A stretch of 64,000 bases of DNA from Seminavis robusta (Eukaryota; Bacillariophyta; Bacillariophyceae; Naviculales; Naviculaceae), in contig CAICTM010000146.1 of assembly GCA_903772945.1 (NCBI GenBank), positions 42,226 through 106,225 on the forward strand, in the 5' to 3' direction. Position numbers and translations under genes: made by a program. The notes below the pieces were generated by a model. The model did not search any database. It saw only the letters and a program-made list of their open reading frames with translations, and was not told the origin of the DNA. Of this stretch, positions 9,111 through 19,529 are shown in pieces. Every line of letters starts with the position of its first letter. Positions within the stretch are counted from its first letter, which is position 1.

Positions 9111-12100
9111 ATGCCTGAGGCAATGATTGAGAGAGTTCCCATCCTTCGTAATGGTGGCAGAGGCCGCGGCCGCCGCAACTCCAATGGCGGCAACACCAGC
9201 GCCAACAGGAATAACAACCAGCGCGAAGATGATGGCTCCCCCAGCAGGAAACGAACTGCCTTTGATCCATCCGCGATCAATCCTCAGACATACCAACCCG
9301 ATGCAACACAAAAGGAATCACGGTGGCCCCACTGCAAGCCGCCCGAATTTCCTACATGGCACCACTCGACGCTCCATGAGGCATACCACCGTACCGTCAA
9401 CAAAGTAGGAGAGGAATTCATCAAAGCCTTGCGGCACACCAGCGCAACAAGGACACTCTCGACGGTATGATTAATGGCAACAACCAAACCGGGAATTGAC
9501 CCCGTCCCGATTCCGAAATCAGTCGATATCAAATTCGAACTGAAGGCTGGCAACCCAGCAATGGAGAGCGATGCGAGCTTCAAGCTCTCCAACAAGAATC
9601 CACACAAGCTGTTGAACTCTACAAACAAACCCAAGCAAAAATTCTCATTCGAAAGAAACAACTGGACCTCCAATATGCTCAAAAGGCCGTAGCCGAGTCC
9701 CTGGCTAGAGGCCTTCTGCCCATCGCCAATGGCCACAAGGTCATCTGCGGCAGAGAGAATCTCAATGGCCATGCAATCGTCAACACCATCCTGGAGGCAC
9801 ACCACGAGGTGTTGCTGCAACACACTGGCATTGACCTAGCAGCATTTAGAACAATATACATTAACGTCCAAGGTCTCGCAACCCTGCCTATCCATTACCT
9901 GTAATTGATATTCAGCAACAGCCTCAGCCACCTGTGGCACCTGCTCAGCCAACAACACATGCGCCTGTCCAGCCAGCAGAACCGCCGGCTCCCCACCTGC
10001 AGGGGCCCTATTCCATCGACCAACTGACTGCTGTCTCCAGCCACAGCGACCTCGAGGCCACCCAGGAGCACATCCAGCGATGCCTAGCACGAGGCGCTAG
10101 TGCCGAGTCCTTCGAGGACTACAACGAAGCCAAAGAGAGAGCACAGTCTCAGCTGGAACAAGACCATGACGCAGCAACTACCTACAAACTAGCAATGGAA
10201 ACATATCAACAGGCACTGGCACAGTACCAAACCCAATGGAATCAATATCAGCAGGAGCTCCAGCAATACCAGCAGGCCCTCCAGCAACACCAGCAGGCAC
10301 TGCAGCAGTTCCAGCAGCAGATAAACAACAATATCAGCAACAAGCCCAACAGCCCTCCATCCCGAGTTGGCCAAGCTGGAGAGACTCATCACTAGTGTCT
10401 TCTGCACACCCATTGACCAGTACCAGCACCAATCCTCAAACAATGTCAAGTCCCTTGCTCTCAAGAAGCTACACAAAGAGGCATTCACAACCAAGGCCAC
10501 AGAGGACACTGCAATGGAGATTGACAGTGAACCTGCCTCTGACTCCCAACAGATCAAGGATCTGGTCAAGAAAATGGTACAGGAGGAACTGAAACAGACC
10601 CAAAGCAAATTGCCAGAGCCACTGGCAAACATGTCACCGAAGCGCTCAACAACAGCGCAACAACAATCAAAACAACAACAGCTCAAAAAACAACAGGAGG
10701 GGCCCAGCCCAGGGAGGCGCCTCCAGCAACAAAAAGAAATCTCCCAGCCAACAACAGCCCGCCAGAGCGGCAGAACCCAACGAGGAAGGTCCCAGTCCGC
10801 CCCAAGAGGCAACCGCCCAAGAAGCCAAAGCAGGGCCGCCAAGGCGCCGCGGCGGCAGGGCAGGACGAGAAGGGGAGGAAGACCGGAGGAAGAGGCAACG
10901 TACCTCCAGAGGCTCCACAGATCGACCAGAGGCCGCTCCAGAACTCCTCTCCCAGCAAGAGGCAGAACTCCAACACCAGGAGAAGCAGGTCTCCAGGCGA
11001 TCGACAAGGAGATAGAGCTCACATATGGCTTCATCTCAGACCCCGACCTCCATCTACACGACAATGTACAAATAGACTCCTTCATATGCCGGCCTGGTAC
11101 TACTTTGCCAGGCCAACCAATCTTGCATACCACGACCTTACCACGACAATTAAGCCCCCACCAGGCCTCTACTCACTGTTGGGCCTGGGCCACAAGTTCA
11201 TTCCTACACCTAGATACTCCCACACTTGGAATGACATCGAATAAACACCCTCACCAGGTTCTCCAGGGACCTGAGGGTGAAAGCCTTCTGTATTGGCCAC
11301 ATGCAGGAGGACAACACAGACAATAACAATAGCAGTGATGAATACAATCCACGAATGCATCTGCAGTCTGACTGGCTCCCACCAGCCCATATGGTGCCGA
11401 CTCCAGTCATAGACCAGCGCCTTCAGCGCTTCAGCAGCTTCCTCCAGAGCAAATTCAGCCGAAGAAGAGAGGCAGAGCCAAACCTTCTGCCCCACCAGCG
11501 GCGTGCCCTCTGCCAACTCAGACGCAACAATGCCCTTATGTCGTCCAATGTGACAAGAACCTGGGCCCAGCGACAATTGAACGGCATGCCTACATTGAAC
11601 ATGCATTCCGCGACCACCTTGATGATGAAGCCACCTATGAATTCATCCCACCCCACAAGGTTGAGCACTACAAAGACAAAGTGAAACAGCGTCTCCTGAA
11701 GTGGCTCAAGAACTATGGCAGCACTGCCTGCACTGACAAGGAGAGAAAATTCCTCAAAGCTATGATGAAGAAGAATGAGGAACCATTTGCTTATTTCTAC
11801 TTGACAATGAAAGTCCACAAAACACCCCTCAAAACCAGCCCATTGTCTCCTACAGTGGCAGCCTGCTGGAGGGGCTGGGCATCTGGCTTGACTCCAAGCT
11901 TCAGCCAGTTGCTCAGTCAATGAGATCCTACCTGAAAAGCTCCTTCGATCTCAAACAGGAGCTCATGTCCCTGCAGCTACCACCCACTGCAAACTCTTCA
12001 CAGCTGATGCTTCCTCAATGTACACCAACATTCCCACGAGGAACAGCCATCACCAAGATCTCAAAGTGGCTCAAAGACAACCAAGAACAGTTCCCAGACC

Positions 12101-13044
12101 TGCCCACCAAGGCAGTCCCAAGGCACTGATTCTCATTATGGAGTGGAGCTTCTTCCACTTTGGTGACACCACATGCGGCAACTCAAGGGCACTGCAATGG
12201 GAGCCCCACCAGCCCCACCCTATGCCACCATCTACTTTGCCATCCTGGAGTCCATTCTGCTTCGATCCTTCATGGATAGTCTTGCAGTTCTGCAGCTCTA
12301 CAGGAGATACATCGATGATGTCTTCGGCATATGGCACTGCCGAATGGAAGACAACCAGCTCCTGTGGGAGGGCTTCCAAAAGGCAATGAACAACAATGAG
12401 TACAAGCTGCACTGGGAGTTCACTGAACTCTCCAGTCAGGTGGATTTCATGGACATGACAATCACCCTCACACATGACAACAAACTGGTCACCACACTGT
12501 ATGAGAAACCAACCAACTTGTATCTCTATATCCCATCCCACTCCTGTCACCCACCAGGCCTCCTGTCTGGAGTGGTGTATGAACCTCTTTAGGATCTATA
12601 CACTCTGCTCTGAGGAGACTGACAGGCTCACCAGGACCAAGCTCTTTTCAAGAGGCTCCTGGCCAGGGGCTACCAAGCCACCACACTTCGGCCCCTTTTT
12701 GAAGCAGCAATCACCAGGGCAAGGGCCTACACTGGCCCCCAGCCCAACAACAACAAGAGGGACCCATGGGAATCCAGCTGCTGCACCTGGAATACCACCC
12801 CAAGGATCCCCCATCAAAGGTCTTCCAGCAAGGCTGGAGGGATTGCATTGCCAATCCCACGAACCTGATGCCCTTCAAGCATGTCCGGATCCCACACACA
12901 GTGGGCCCCATGCGAGGCAACATGCCAATGGGACTGGATAGGATGATTGTAGCCTACTCCAGGCCCCCCAACCTTGGTAACCTGCTGTCCTACAGGAAGG
13001 TTCCAGAATTAGATGGCTCCCCCGTCTCATCCTTTCTGGATTAG
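9111..13044 (+). pseudogene. reverse transcriptase polyprotein, frameshifted
   Basis: Coding sequence is split among three frames by many indels or stops. Order: a Gly/Arg/Asn-rich start (9111-9470); a Gln-rich, then Arg/Ser-rich basic segment (about 9934-11050); a DKNLGPATI motif (about 11552); FYLTMKVHKTP (about 11797); ADASSMYTNIP (about 12006); QLKGTAMGAPPAPPYA (about 12176-12223); the catalytic YIDDVFGIW (Y codon at 12308); and a VDFMDMTI / YEKPTNLYLYIPSHSCHP segment. A tail with VAYSRPPNLGNLLSYRKV ends near 13044. The motif order and wording match Penelope-like RTs better than LTR or LINE RTs. The catalytic DD pair is intact but the gene is not translatable as one protein. Confidence 0.75.
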
Positions 13045-13109
13045 AGGCTTGTCGGGGAGCCATGGCACCCACACCCACACACCTACACACACACACACAC
13101 ACACACACA

Positions 13110-13183
13110 CATCCAGCCCATCGAGGTATTGGATTTACGGTTTTAGTTTAGCTTGGTTTCGGTCTATACCGTACCAGCTCCTA
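13110..13183 (+). repeat. right copy of retroelement-bounding direct repeat
   Basis: A 74-bp copy of 8838..8908, again directly preceded by a CA microsatellite (13061-13110). Sequences diverge after ...CAGCTCCTA. Confidence 0.9.
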
Positions 13184-13466
13184 TGTGTCTATTTTCGAAA
13201 TCACCACAAACAGGGTACCCTTGCTTTTCTCACAGCCTACCCGGCTTGTATCTTTTGCCATCCCCAGCTTGCTCCACTGATGAAGCAAACAGCGAAATTC
13301 TTAAGCTCAGAATTTGGAAATCAGCAAGCAACGGTATACCCCATGGATAAACATCCAATGGTAGATTCGTCGTAGATTAATTCTTAGTAGTGTCTACACA
13401 CATCTCACACAACATCACACATCTCACACAGCACTCAACGTACACACACCTACACACACACACAAG
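13184..13466. other. flank of retroelement, CA-rich
   Basis: Non-coding flank ending in interrupted ACACAC and CTACACAC tracts (13395-13465), similar to those left of the element. Confidence 0.5.
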
Positions 13467-13558
13467 ATAAAGTTCAAAAGGCCCTCAGCTTGCTAGCTGG
13501 TAGTTGAGGGCAATAAAGTTCAAAAGGCCCTCAGCTTGCTAGCTGGTAGTTGAGGGCA
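13467..13558. repeat. 46-bp perfect tandem duplication
   Basis: Two identical 46-bp copies (13467-13512 and 13513-13558). Each contains the inverted repeat GCCCTCA...TGAGGGC, so each copy could form a hairpin around TTGCTAGCTGG. The GCCCTCAACTTGC wording recalls the ~60-bp repeat near 8300 and 8550. Confidence 0.9.
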
Positions 13559-14093
13559 ATTTTTCTTTTGCCTGTGTCGCATCAGCGATAAGCCCATCAT
13601 TGGAAAGAAAAGAACTTTTAAGAAAGAAGAAAGAAAGGATTGAAGTGTGCCAAAAGCACAATAATCTACCTACTCAAAAAAGCTAGCTAGTCTAGACCCC
13701 TGTTTTCAATGCAATAAAGCAAGTAAACACTCCTTCACCACCTCGGTGGCCTTATTAGTATGATAGCTCTACCGGATTAGTTTGCACAAAAAGACTTTTT
13801 CGTGCGTAAGGCTGATGCCAGAACTGCACTTAGGCACTGGTCGTTGCCAGCCACCAGCTCCGTACGGTACAACTGCTAATAGCGACCGCGAGCTGCTGTG
13901 GCTGTCACTTGTATAACACCTATCACCTCTCATGCCGCTTCCTCCAAAATAGCTACCAAACCTTTTTGGAGACCCGCCTTTATTGGATAGGCGTCACATA
14001 GTAGTACCTGGTACCGCTACCGCTATCCTCGGCGTAGAGACCTTGGAAGAGCACAAGATTTCTGCGGCTCCCCCAGAAGAAACCGTAGAGAGC
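13559..14093. promoter_or_regulatory. upstream region of DUF6824 gene
   Basis: No gene was seen. The frame of the next gene stays open from about 13983, but without an ATG until 14094, so this end is treated as leader. Confidence 0.4.
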
Positions 14094-15885
14094 ATGAAGA
14101 ACGCATCTCAGGAGAACGCAATGGCTGATACTATAACAGACCTCCTGCCGCACGATGTCCTTCTAGGACGAGGCCTTGGATCAAGTCAGTATCAGGGTAA
14201 CAAGGCATTTCTGGAGGTTGTCGAGCAATACAAAGCATCCTACAACCAGACTTTATCCTATAAAGAGAAAAAATCGATCGCAAAGGAAGTATTTGGAATT
14301 ATTCAATCTCGTGGTGGAAGGTTTCTCAAGCTCTTGAATTACCAGAAGGGAGCACGAAATGTCGTGCAAGAGGGTGCCTGGTGCCTAGCAAATGTAGATG
14401 AAGCATTGGAGAAGTGCAAGCAAGCGCTTCGACAGCAAAGAGACAAACCTACGCAAAAACTGTCTTCATCGTCTCGAACTGCTAGCTCTGGATCTTCGGA
14501 TGGAACACAAAGAGAGCAAAAAGAAGAACAATCCAGTGCCGTGGCCCAGTCAGAAGGGTGTAAAGTTTCTGGCCATGGCTTTAAACCAGAGGAAGGATCT
14601 GCTTCTGTGGTGGTCAATGAATCCGCTACTACTCAAGGGGATGATCAAGTACCGAACTTTGCGCTTGTAGGTGATGCACAGGGCGTATCCCTTCAACAGG
14701 CTAGTGGATCTTGTTTTACAGTTTCTCCCTTTTCGGACATGCCAAACTCGTTGTTGGTGGAGGATGTGCCACCAGATGAACGCTCATCTCCCCCTTCCGA
14801 GCCCGAAGACATCGACACAACTCTAGCAAAACTTGTCGTGGATGGTCTTCCCACCTTCACAAAGGATCAAGAATTGAAGGAAAGGGCCAGCCTCACAGAT
14901 GTTGAAAAGGATGAAGCCATGTCAGATGTCTTTGGCAAGCTACATGTATCGGAGCCCGGTAAACGAGCAAAGAGGGATTTTGACAATGAATCAAAACATG
15001 CGCTGCTTCGGGAGATGAGACAAGAACTGGAACAGATACCAAAGGTTCGAAAGCAGGCATTGGAAAGGGCACAAGGATCTTGCGATTCCTCCGAGTTCAG
15101 CGATGAGCGTCTCTCCCGCTTCTTGCGAGTGGAAGGCTACAATCCCACACTTGCTGCACAACGCTTTGTGAGGTATTGGGAGGGTCGACTTGAAGTTTTT
15201 GGGCCAGACAAGTTCCTCATGCCCATGACCTTGGCGGGGGCGTTTCAAGAGGACCACAATGCCATTGAAGATTGTGTGCAGTGCATCCTTCCATATCCGG
15301 ACTCCTTTGGAAGGCCAATTGTGTTTGCGGATCCCACGCGACGCCGACCAGATCGCTATTCATCCCAGAGTGGGGTACGTACATGTAGTTCGCAGCCCCT
15401 CACTACTGCTTTGCTGTTGTGTCAAACAAATAGATGAAACGCTGACATTGTGTCCATTCCACCAGCTCCGTGCACTGTGGTACGGGATGGAAGTACTTTC
15501 CCGTGATCATGACAGCGCAACGTTTGTTGTCCTGTGTTGGGTGAAACACGCCACCATTTGGGACTTTGACCGCTATGTGTACTGCCGTTTTCCGTACTAC
15601 CAGAATGACTTCTTTCCATTTCGGCGGGCGGCTTCACATGACTGTTGTGCCGATAAATTAGGAGTGACCCTGTTCAGGCCGGTTGATATGATAGTCCATG
15701 ACAAGGCATCGAGAATGCGAAGGATGCATCACTGCGTACCAGAGAGCGAAATCGTCGCAGTCCTAAAAGCGTATGGAATTGAGCGCTGGATGTTACCCCT
15801 TGAGATGGGAGGAACGCTTGAGGACGTTCAAAGGAAATGGGTGGCCCAGAGGAGGGCTCTGGAGCACTCAGCGAAGCCTATCTAG
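14094..15885 (+). CDS. DUF6824 - CRAL-TRIO (Sec14-like) protein
   Basis: Two exons, 14094..15374 and 15466..15885, with a 91-bp intron (GTACGT...CCACCAG, phase 0), give a 566-residue protein. The N-terminus has the diatom DUF6824 pattern: LPHDVLLGRG, then Y-x-KK-S and RGGRFLKLL. An acidic/Ser-rich linker follows. The C-terminal third is Sec14-like: a CRAL-TRIO N-terminal helix region (LSRFLRVEGYNPTLAAQRF), then the lipid-pocket domain, split by the intron after SSQSG. Sec14-type domains bind and move phospholipids or other hydrophobic ligands; DUF6824 has no known function. The start was taken at the first ATG; upstream in-frame sequence has only TTG. A Met nine codons further on (MADTITDLLPHD) is a possible alternative. 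Confidence 0.75.
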
Positions 15886-16582
15886 TCAACGCAACCGGTA
15901 ACACATCACCTTATTGAGTGATAGTATCACACTACTACTACTAGAGTATTGGACTACCAACTACATGTTATGTTTTATGTGATATGCCTGCGGGATCATA
16001 TAGATCTAATAGATCCTTGATATGCGGGAATATTTGCAAAGAGAGTTCGTCCTCGTAGATATATCCGGGAATATTTCGTTGGGGTTCTCGTGGTTGTGTC
16101 ACACTACCATAGTTTATAGAGCTACTGCAGTTCATGAATGGAAACAAGACACTGACAGGCTACAGCTTGGTCTCCTACCTACGATAGCTACGGTAGGAGG
16201 GGTTGGTAACATCACTGTGCGTAGCCAGAGCGAGGAACGCCACGGTCAGAAGTAAACTGTGAACTCGGATGAAAAATCCAACGATTCCTGGTGAGCGTGA
16301 CTGTACAACTATCGAGCTACTGTGCGTATCTGCTGGGTGCCCCCACTAGCTAGGTAGCAAGCAATTGTACATACTTGCTGTCTACAGTGGCAAAGTCAGC
16401 TGATCATGGGTACTGGTACCGAATACCCTTCGCAGGAGCTGAGCTTGGAGGCCGTCTTCACGTCTTTGAAAGATGGGGTCCCAAGGAGCAACTGTTACTG
16501 ACAGCTCTACCGGTTTAAAGCTACGGTACCGTATCTTTTCGATATCTTTGAGCTCTCCACCCTTGGTGGCGCCATACCCACG
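15886..16582. other. intergenic region
   Basis: About 700 bp with TACTACTACTA and CTAGCTAGG runs and one TACCGGT site near 16509. Nothing coding was recognised. Confidence 0.5.
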
Positions 16583-18142
16583 ATGACGAAGGACAGTGGA
16601 CCGCCAATTGAGAGTATCATCTGTGCTGATCTGCTGCTACTAGGACGACAACAACGACAACATCAAAGACATCCTGAAAAGAGGAAGCAAAGCAACAGGC
16701 TTCAACAATCTCGTATCCTTTTCATTCTCTTTCTGCTACCTACCATTTTTTGCTTGCGTCTTTCACGGCAGGGGCATTCTTTGTGTGTGGCTGCACTCTC
16801 CCCGCCAAGGCATTTTCAGTGGAGCTTGCCAAGACCAAGTACGAAACGAATGAGCGCCATGACCAACAAGGGCGATGCAACAGCCATTGGCAGTTTTGAA
16901 AATTTCCTTGCCAAAACACGGGCGATTGAAAGTCCCAATCACGTCGTGGTGGGAAATGCCGCGGGAGATGCGGATAGCATTATCAGTGCCTTGACATTGG
17001 CCTACATTGATTCTGATGCATTACAAAAAAGAATGATATCGCCCGTGGTGTCAATCACCCAACAGGACTTGGAAACCCAACGACCCGAGGTTTCCTTTCT
17101 CTTTCGTACAGTCGGCTTGGAGCAGTCCGTGGTGGACACTATGCGATTCATTGACGACCCCGTCATCACAACGGGCAACAACCACAAAAAGAAGAAATTG
17201 ACTTTGGTGGACCACAATCGCGCCGAAGTCATCTTTTCTCCCGATTGTTGGGATGTGGTAGAAATCTTGGATCATCATTTTGATGAGAACCAACACACGG
17301 AAACCTGCTCGGGCGACCAACGAAACATTGCCTTTGCCAACGATAAGGCTACAGTAGCCAGTACGTGCACATTGATTGCCGAGAGACTACTGCAACAACA
17401 AAAGCAAAACAGCAACAACAACAAGTATCATCCCACAGTGGCCACGTTGCTATTGGGGACCATCCTCTTGGATTCCGTCAACATGATTCCGGCGGCGGGC
17501 AAGGGTACTCCTCGTGATGCCACCGCCATTCAAAACTTGCTCGAGAATACGGATTGGTCCTTGTCGACATCGGCGGCCAAGGCTGCCTGGAGCAACAATA
17601 ATGACAATGATGGAAGACCGGATACGACCCAACTGTTTGAATCTCTCCAAGCGGCCAAATTTGATCCAGCCTTTTGGAATGGTCTCTCGGTACCGGATGC
17701 CTTGAGATTGGACTACAAACGGTTTTCTACCTCCAAAAATGGAACCGTCTTTGGAGCTTCCGCGGTCTTGTTACCTATGGCTGATTTTATCAAAAAGCCA
17801 CAATTCCAAAAGGGAATTCGAGAGTACATGACACAAACGGCAAACGTCGAACTACTGGCCATTTTGTTCTTTTTCACCGACGATGGAGGTGAGAATCGCC
17901 GTCAGCTGTGTGTCTGTGGGAGCAATGAGAAGGTCGTGGACGAAATGATATCTCATCTCCAGGAGGATGGAACGTTGGATCTACAAGAGATTGTGGAAAA
18001 CGACAATGTTTGTTGGTCGTCAAACAACAATGGCGATGATGATGATGTTTCCCTTGTGATGCGAATGTTTGACCAACGCAACGCCAAAGCCAGTCGGAAG
18101 CAAGTTGCGCCATTGATGATCAAGTTCTTTGAGAGTCGTTGA
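16583..18142 (+). CDS. DHH-family exopolyphosphatase-like phosphoesterase (PPX1/Prune type)
   Basis: A 519-residue intronless protein. After a ~90-residue extension with a hydrophobic stretch (ILFILFLLPTIFCL), the DHH catalytic domain is readable in order: VVVGNAAGDADS (metal-binding motif I), TLVDHN, EILDHHF (the DHH signature), and LLLGTILLDSVNM. A DHHA2-like C-terminal half follows (FNGTVFGASAVLLP region to the end). Members hydrolyse terminal phosphates of inorganic polyphosphate or pyrophosphate using Mn or Mg. Yeast PPX1 is about 400 residues, so the size excess is the N-terminal extension, which may be a targeting sequence or signal anchor. A Met at about residue 89 (MSAMTNKG) is an alternative start that would remove it. 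Confidence 0.85.
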   Translation: MTKDSGPPIESIICADLLLLGRQQRQHQRHPEKRKQSNRLQQSRILFILFLLPTIFCLRLSRQGHSLCVAALSPPRHFQWSLPRPSTKRMSAMTNKGDATAIGSFENFLAKTRAIESPNHVVVGNAAGDADSIISALTLAYIDSDALQKRMISPVVSITQQDLETQRPEVSFLFRTVGLEQSVVDTMRFIDDPVITTGNNHKKKKLTLVDHNRAEVIFSPDCWDVVEILDHHFDENQHTETCSGDQRNIAFANDKATVASTCTLIAERLLQQQKQNSNNNKYHPTVATLLLGTILLDSVNMIPAAGKGTPRDATAIQNLLENTDWSLSTSAAKAAWSNNNDNDGRPDTTQLFESLQAAKFDPAFWNGLSVPDALRLDYKRFSTSKNGTVFGASAVLLPMADFIKKPQFQKGIREYMTQTANVELLAILFFFTDDGGENRRQLCVCGSNEKVVDEMISHLQEDGTLDLQEIVENDNVCWSSNNNGDDDDVSLVMRMFDQRNAKASRKQVAPLMIKFFESR

Positions 18143-18672
18143 TTGACTGACGGTTGGGTTTGAGAATCGAATCAGACTTTAGAAGTCTTCAGCTCATAGA
18201 TGGATGGCACAACGCCCTCCCAAAAGAGAGTATCATGTGTCGTCGTGGATGAATGACCAGCTTGGCTTGAGCTTCTCGACTTACAAATAGTTCGGTACGA
18301 TACCCAAACTTCCGTTCAGCGAACTATCGGTACTGGCTTTGTATCTATCGTCACCAGCCGATGAGTTTTTCCAGACGAGTACAACTCTATCTAGCTAACT
18401 AGTACTTTCGGGAAGTCAAGTAACGGTGCTGTTGTCTTTCGACCCATCCGTGTGTGCCATTTTAAAAAACAAAAAAAACAAATGAGTCGAGTCATCTAGC
18501 TAGCTAGCTAGATGCGGGAGTTGAGGGCATGTTCTTGCTTCTGGGATTGTCAAAGAGCCAGTGACACCTTCCCACGAAAACCCGAAATCGGGCAAATCTT
18601 TTCAGTCATCAGATTTGGATATGCCAAAAACATTGATCCACTGCTGGTACATGTAACAGCAGAGGGAGGACC
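18143..18672. other. intergenic region
   Basis: Contains a CTAGCTAGCTAGCTAG run at about 18496-18511 and an A-rich tract near 18465-18480. No gene is supported. Confidence 0.5.
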
Positions 18673-19419
18673 ATGGCGTTCTTCGTATCTCGCGCTGCTC
18701 TCGTTGCTGTTGTTCTCATCAGCCAGTCTTGCTCTATTCATGCGTGGAGGTCTGGTTTGGCGCCTGGAGTTTCGCCAATGTCGAAAGGGAGCATCCGTCG
18801 ACGCATTTCCGGTGCAGGATCGCATGTGAAGGTACTTGCATCGCTCACGCAGCGAGACAGCTTCCCTAGTGATTTGTTGCTGTTGGAGACACCAAATGGC
18901 GACTTTTGGACCCCCTCGGTTCAGGCAACACATTTGATGCAGCAGGAGAATACTGCCTTGCACAGCCCTAAACAAACGAGGAAGGATGAGAAGAAAAGCA
19001 AGTTCACCTGGGAACAAAAGTTCGCTCTTCTGCGTCAGTACAAGAAAGAACACGGCAATTGCAACCCACCCGCGAACTACGTGGTCAACGGTGTCAAGTT
19101 GGTGAGTACGGCGTTTCCTCATACCGTACCGGTAGTGTTTGATCCTTACTGAATGGCTTTAACTACTCACGGTCTTTCTGGTTGTTTGGCTGAGCAGGGA
19201 GGATGGGTGGCAACCCAACGTAAAGAGTACTGGAAGCATCAGGCTGGATTGTTCTCCATGATCATCAACCAGAGACGCATTCACAGACTTGAGAGGGTGG
19301 GTTTTCAGTGGGAACCGGACCTTGAAGTCGTTGGTGCAGACTGTGTTGCGAAGGCTTGCAAAGCCCTTGGCGCCGCGGCCTTTGCCAGTACCGGACTCAT
19401 TCCTGCATTTGCCCATTAG
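18673..19419 (+). CDS. plastid-type helicase-associated (HA) domain protein
   Basis: Exons 18673..19101 and 19198..19419 with a 96-bp intron (GTGAGT...GAGCAG, phase 0) give 216 residues. The N-terminus is a signal peptide (1-24) ending IHA|WRSG, an ASAFAP-like site with W at +1, so plastid import is likely. The body has one helicase-associated repeat: FTWEQKFALLRQYKKEHGNC, then GGWVATQRKEY, then RRIHRLERVGFQW; the splice joins the two halves of this module exactly. HA modules are common in diatoms, often without any helicase domain, as here. Their role is thought to be nucleic-acid binding but is unproven. Confidence 0.75.
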
Positions 19420-19529
19420 AGCCGATCATACTCACTTTCGGACTACCGCAATCCCAGCCAACGGTCTAAACTAGCTTCTTGGAAACTTTGCTCATTGATT
19501 GATCCGCACGTCATGTTGTTGTCACTGTA

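Larger units (their letters stand above)
8838..13183 (+). mobile_element. decayed Penelope-like retroelement with pLTR-like direct repeats
   Basis: A 4.35-kb unit bounded by 71/74-bp direct repeats, each preceded by a CA microsatellite. A CCAA/CAAC-rich low-complexity leader (8966-9082) follows the left repeat. Interrupted coding sequence for a nucleic-acid-binding-like N-terminus and a reverse transcriptase occupies about 9111-13044. Penelope-like elements often show such pseudo-LTRs because copies insert in partial tandem. No GIY-YIG endonuclease was seen after the RT, which suggests an endonuclease-lacking type or a lost domain. Classification rests on remembered RT motifs, not on a search. 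Confidence 0.7.

Noticed and set aside
8869-9311. Trp/Gly/Val-rich minus-strand frames
   Set aside because: They are translations of the CCAA/CAAC simple repeat before the retroelement.
10189-11133. 314-codon minus-strand frame across the retroelement
   Set aside because: Antisense of Gln/Arg-rich coding sequence, without any domain.
13983-14093. 37-codon N-terminal extension of the DUF6824 gene
   Set aside because: It begins with TTG, not ATG, and is composed of palindrome-rich leader-like sequence.
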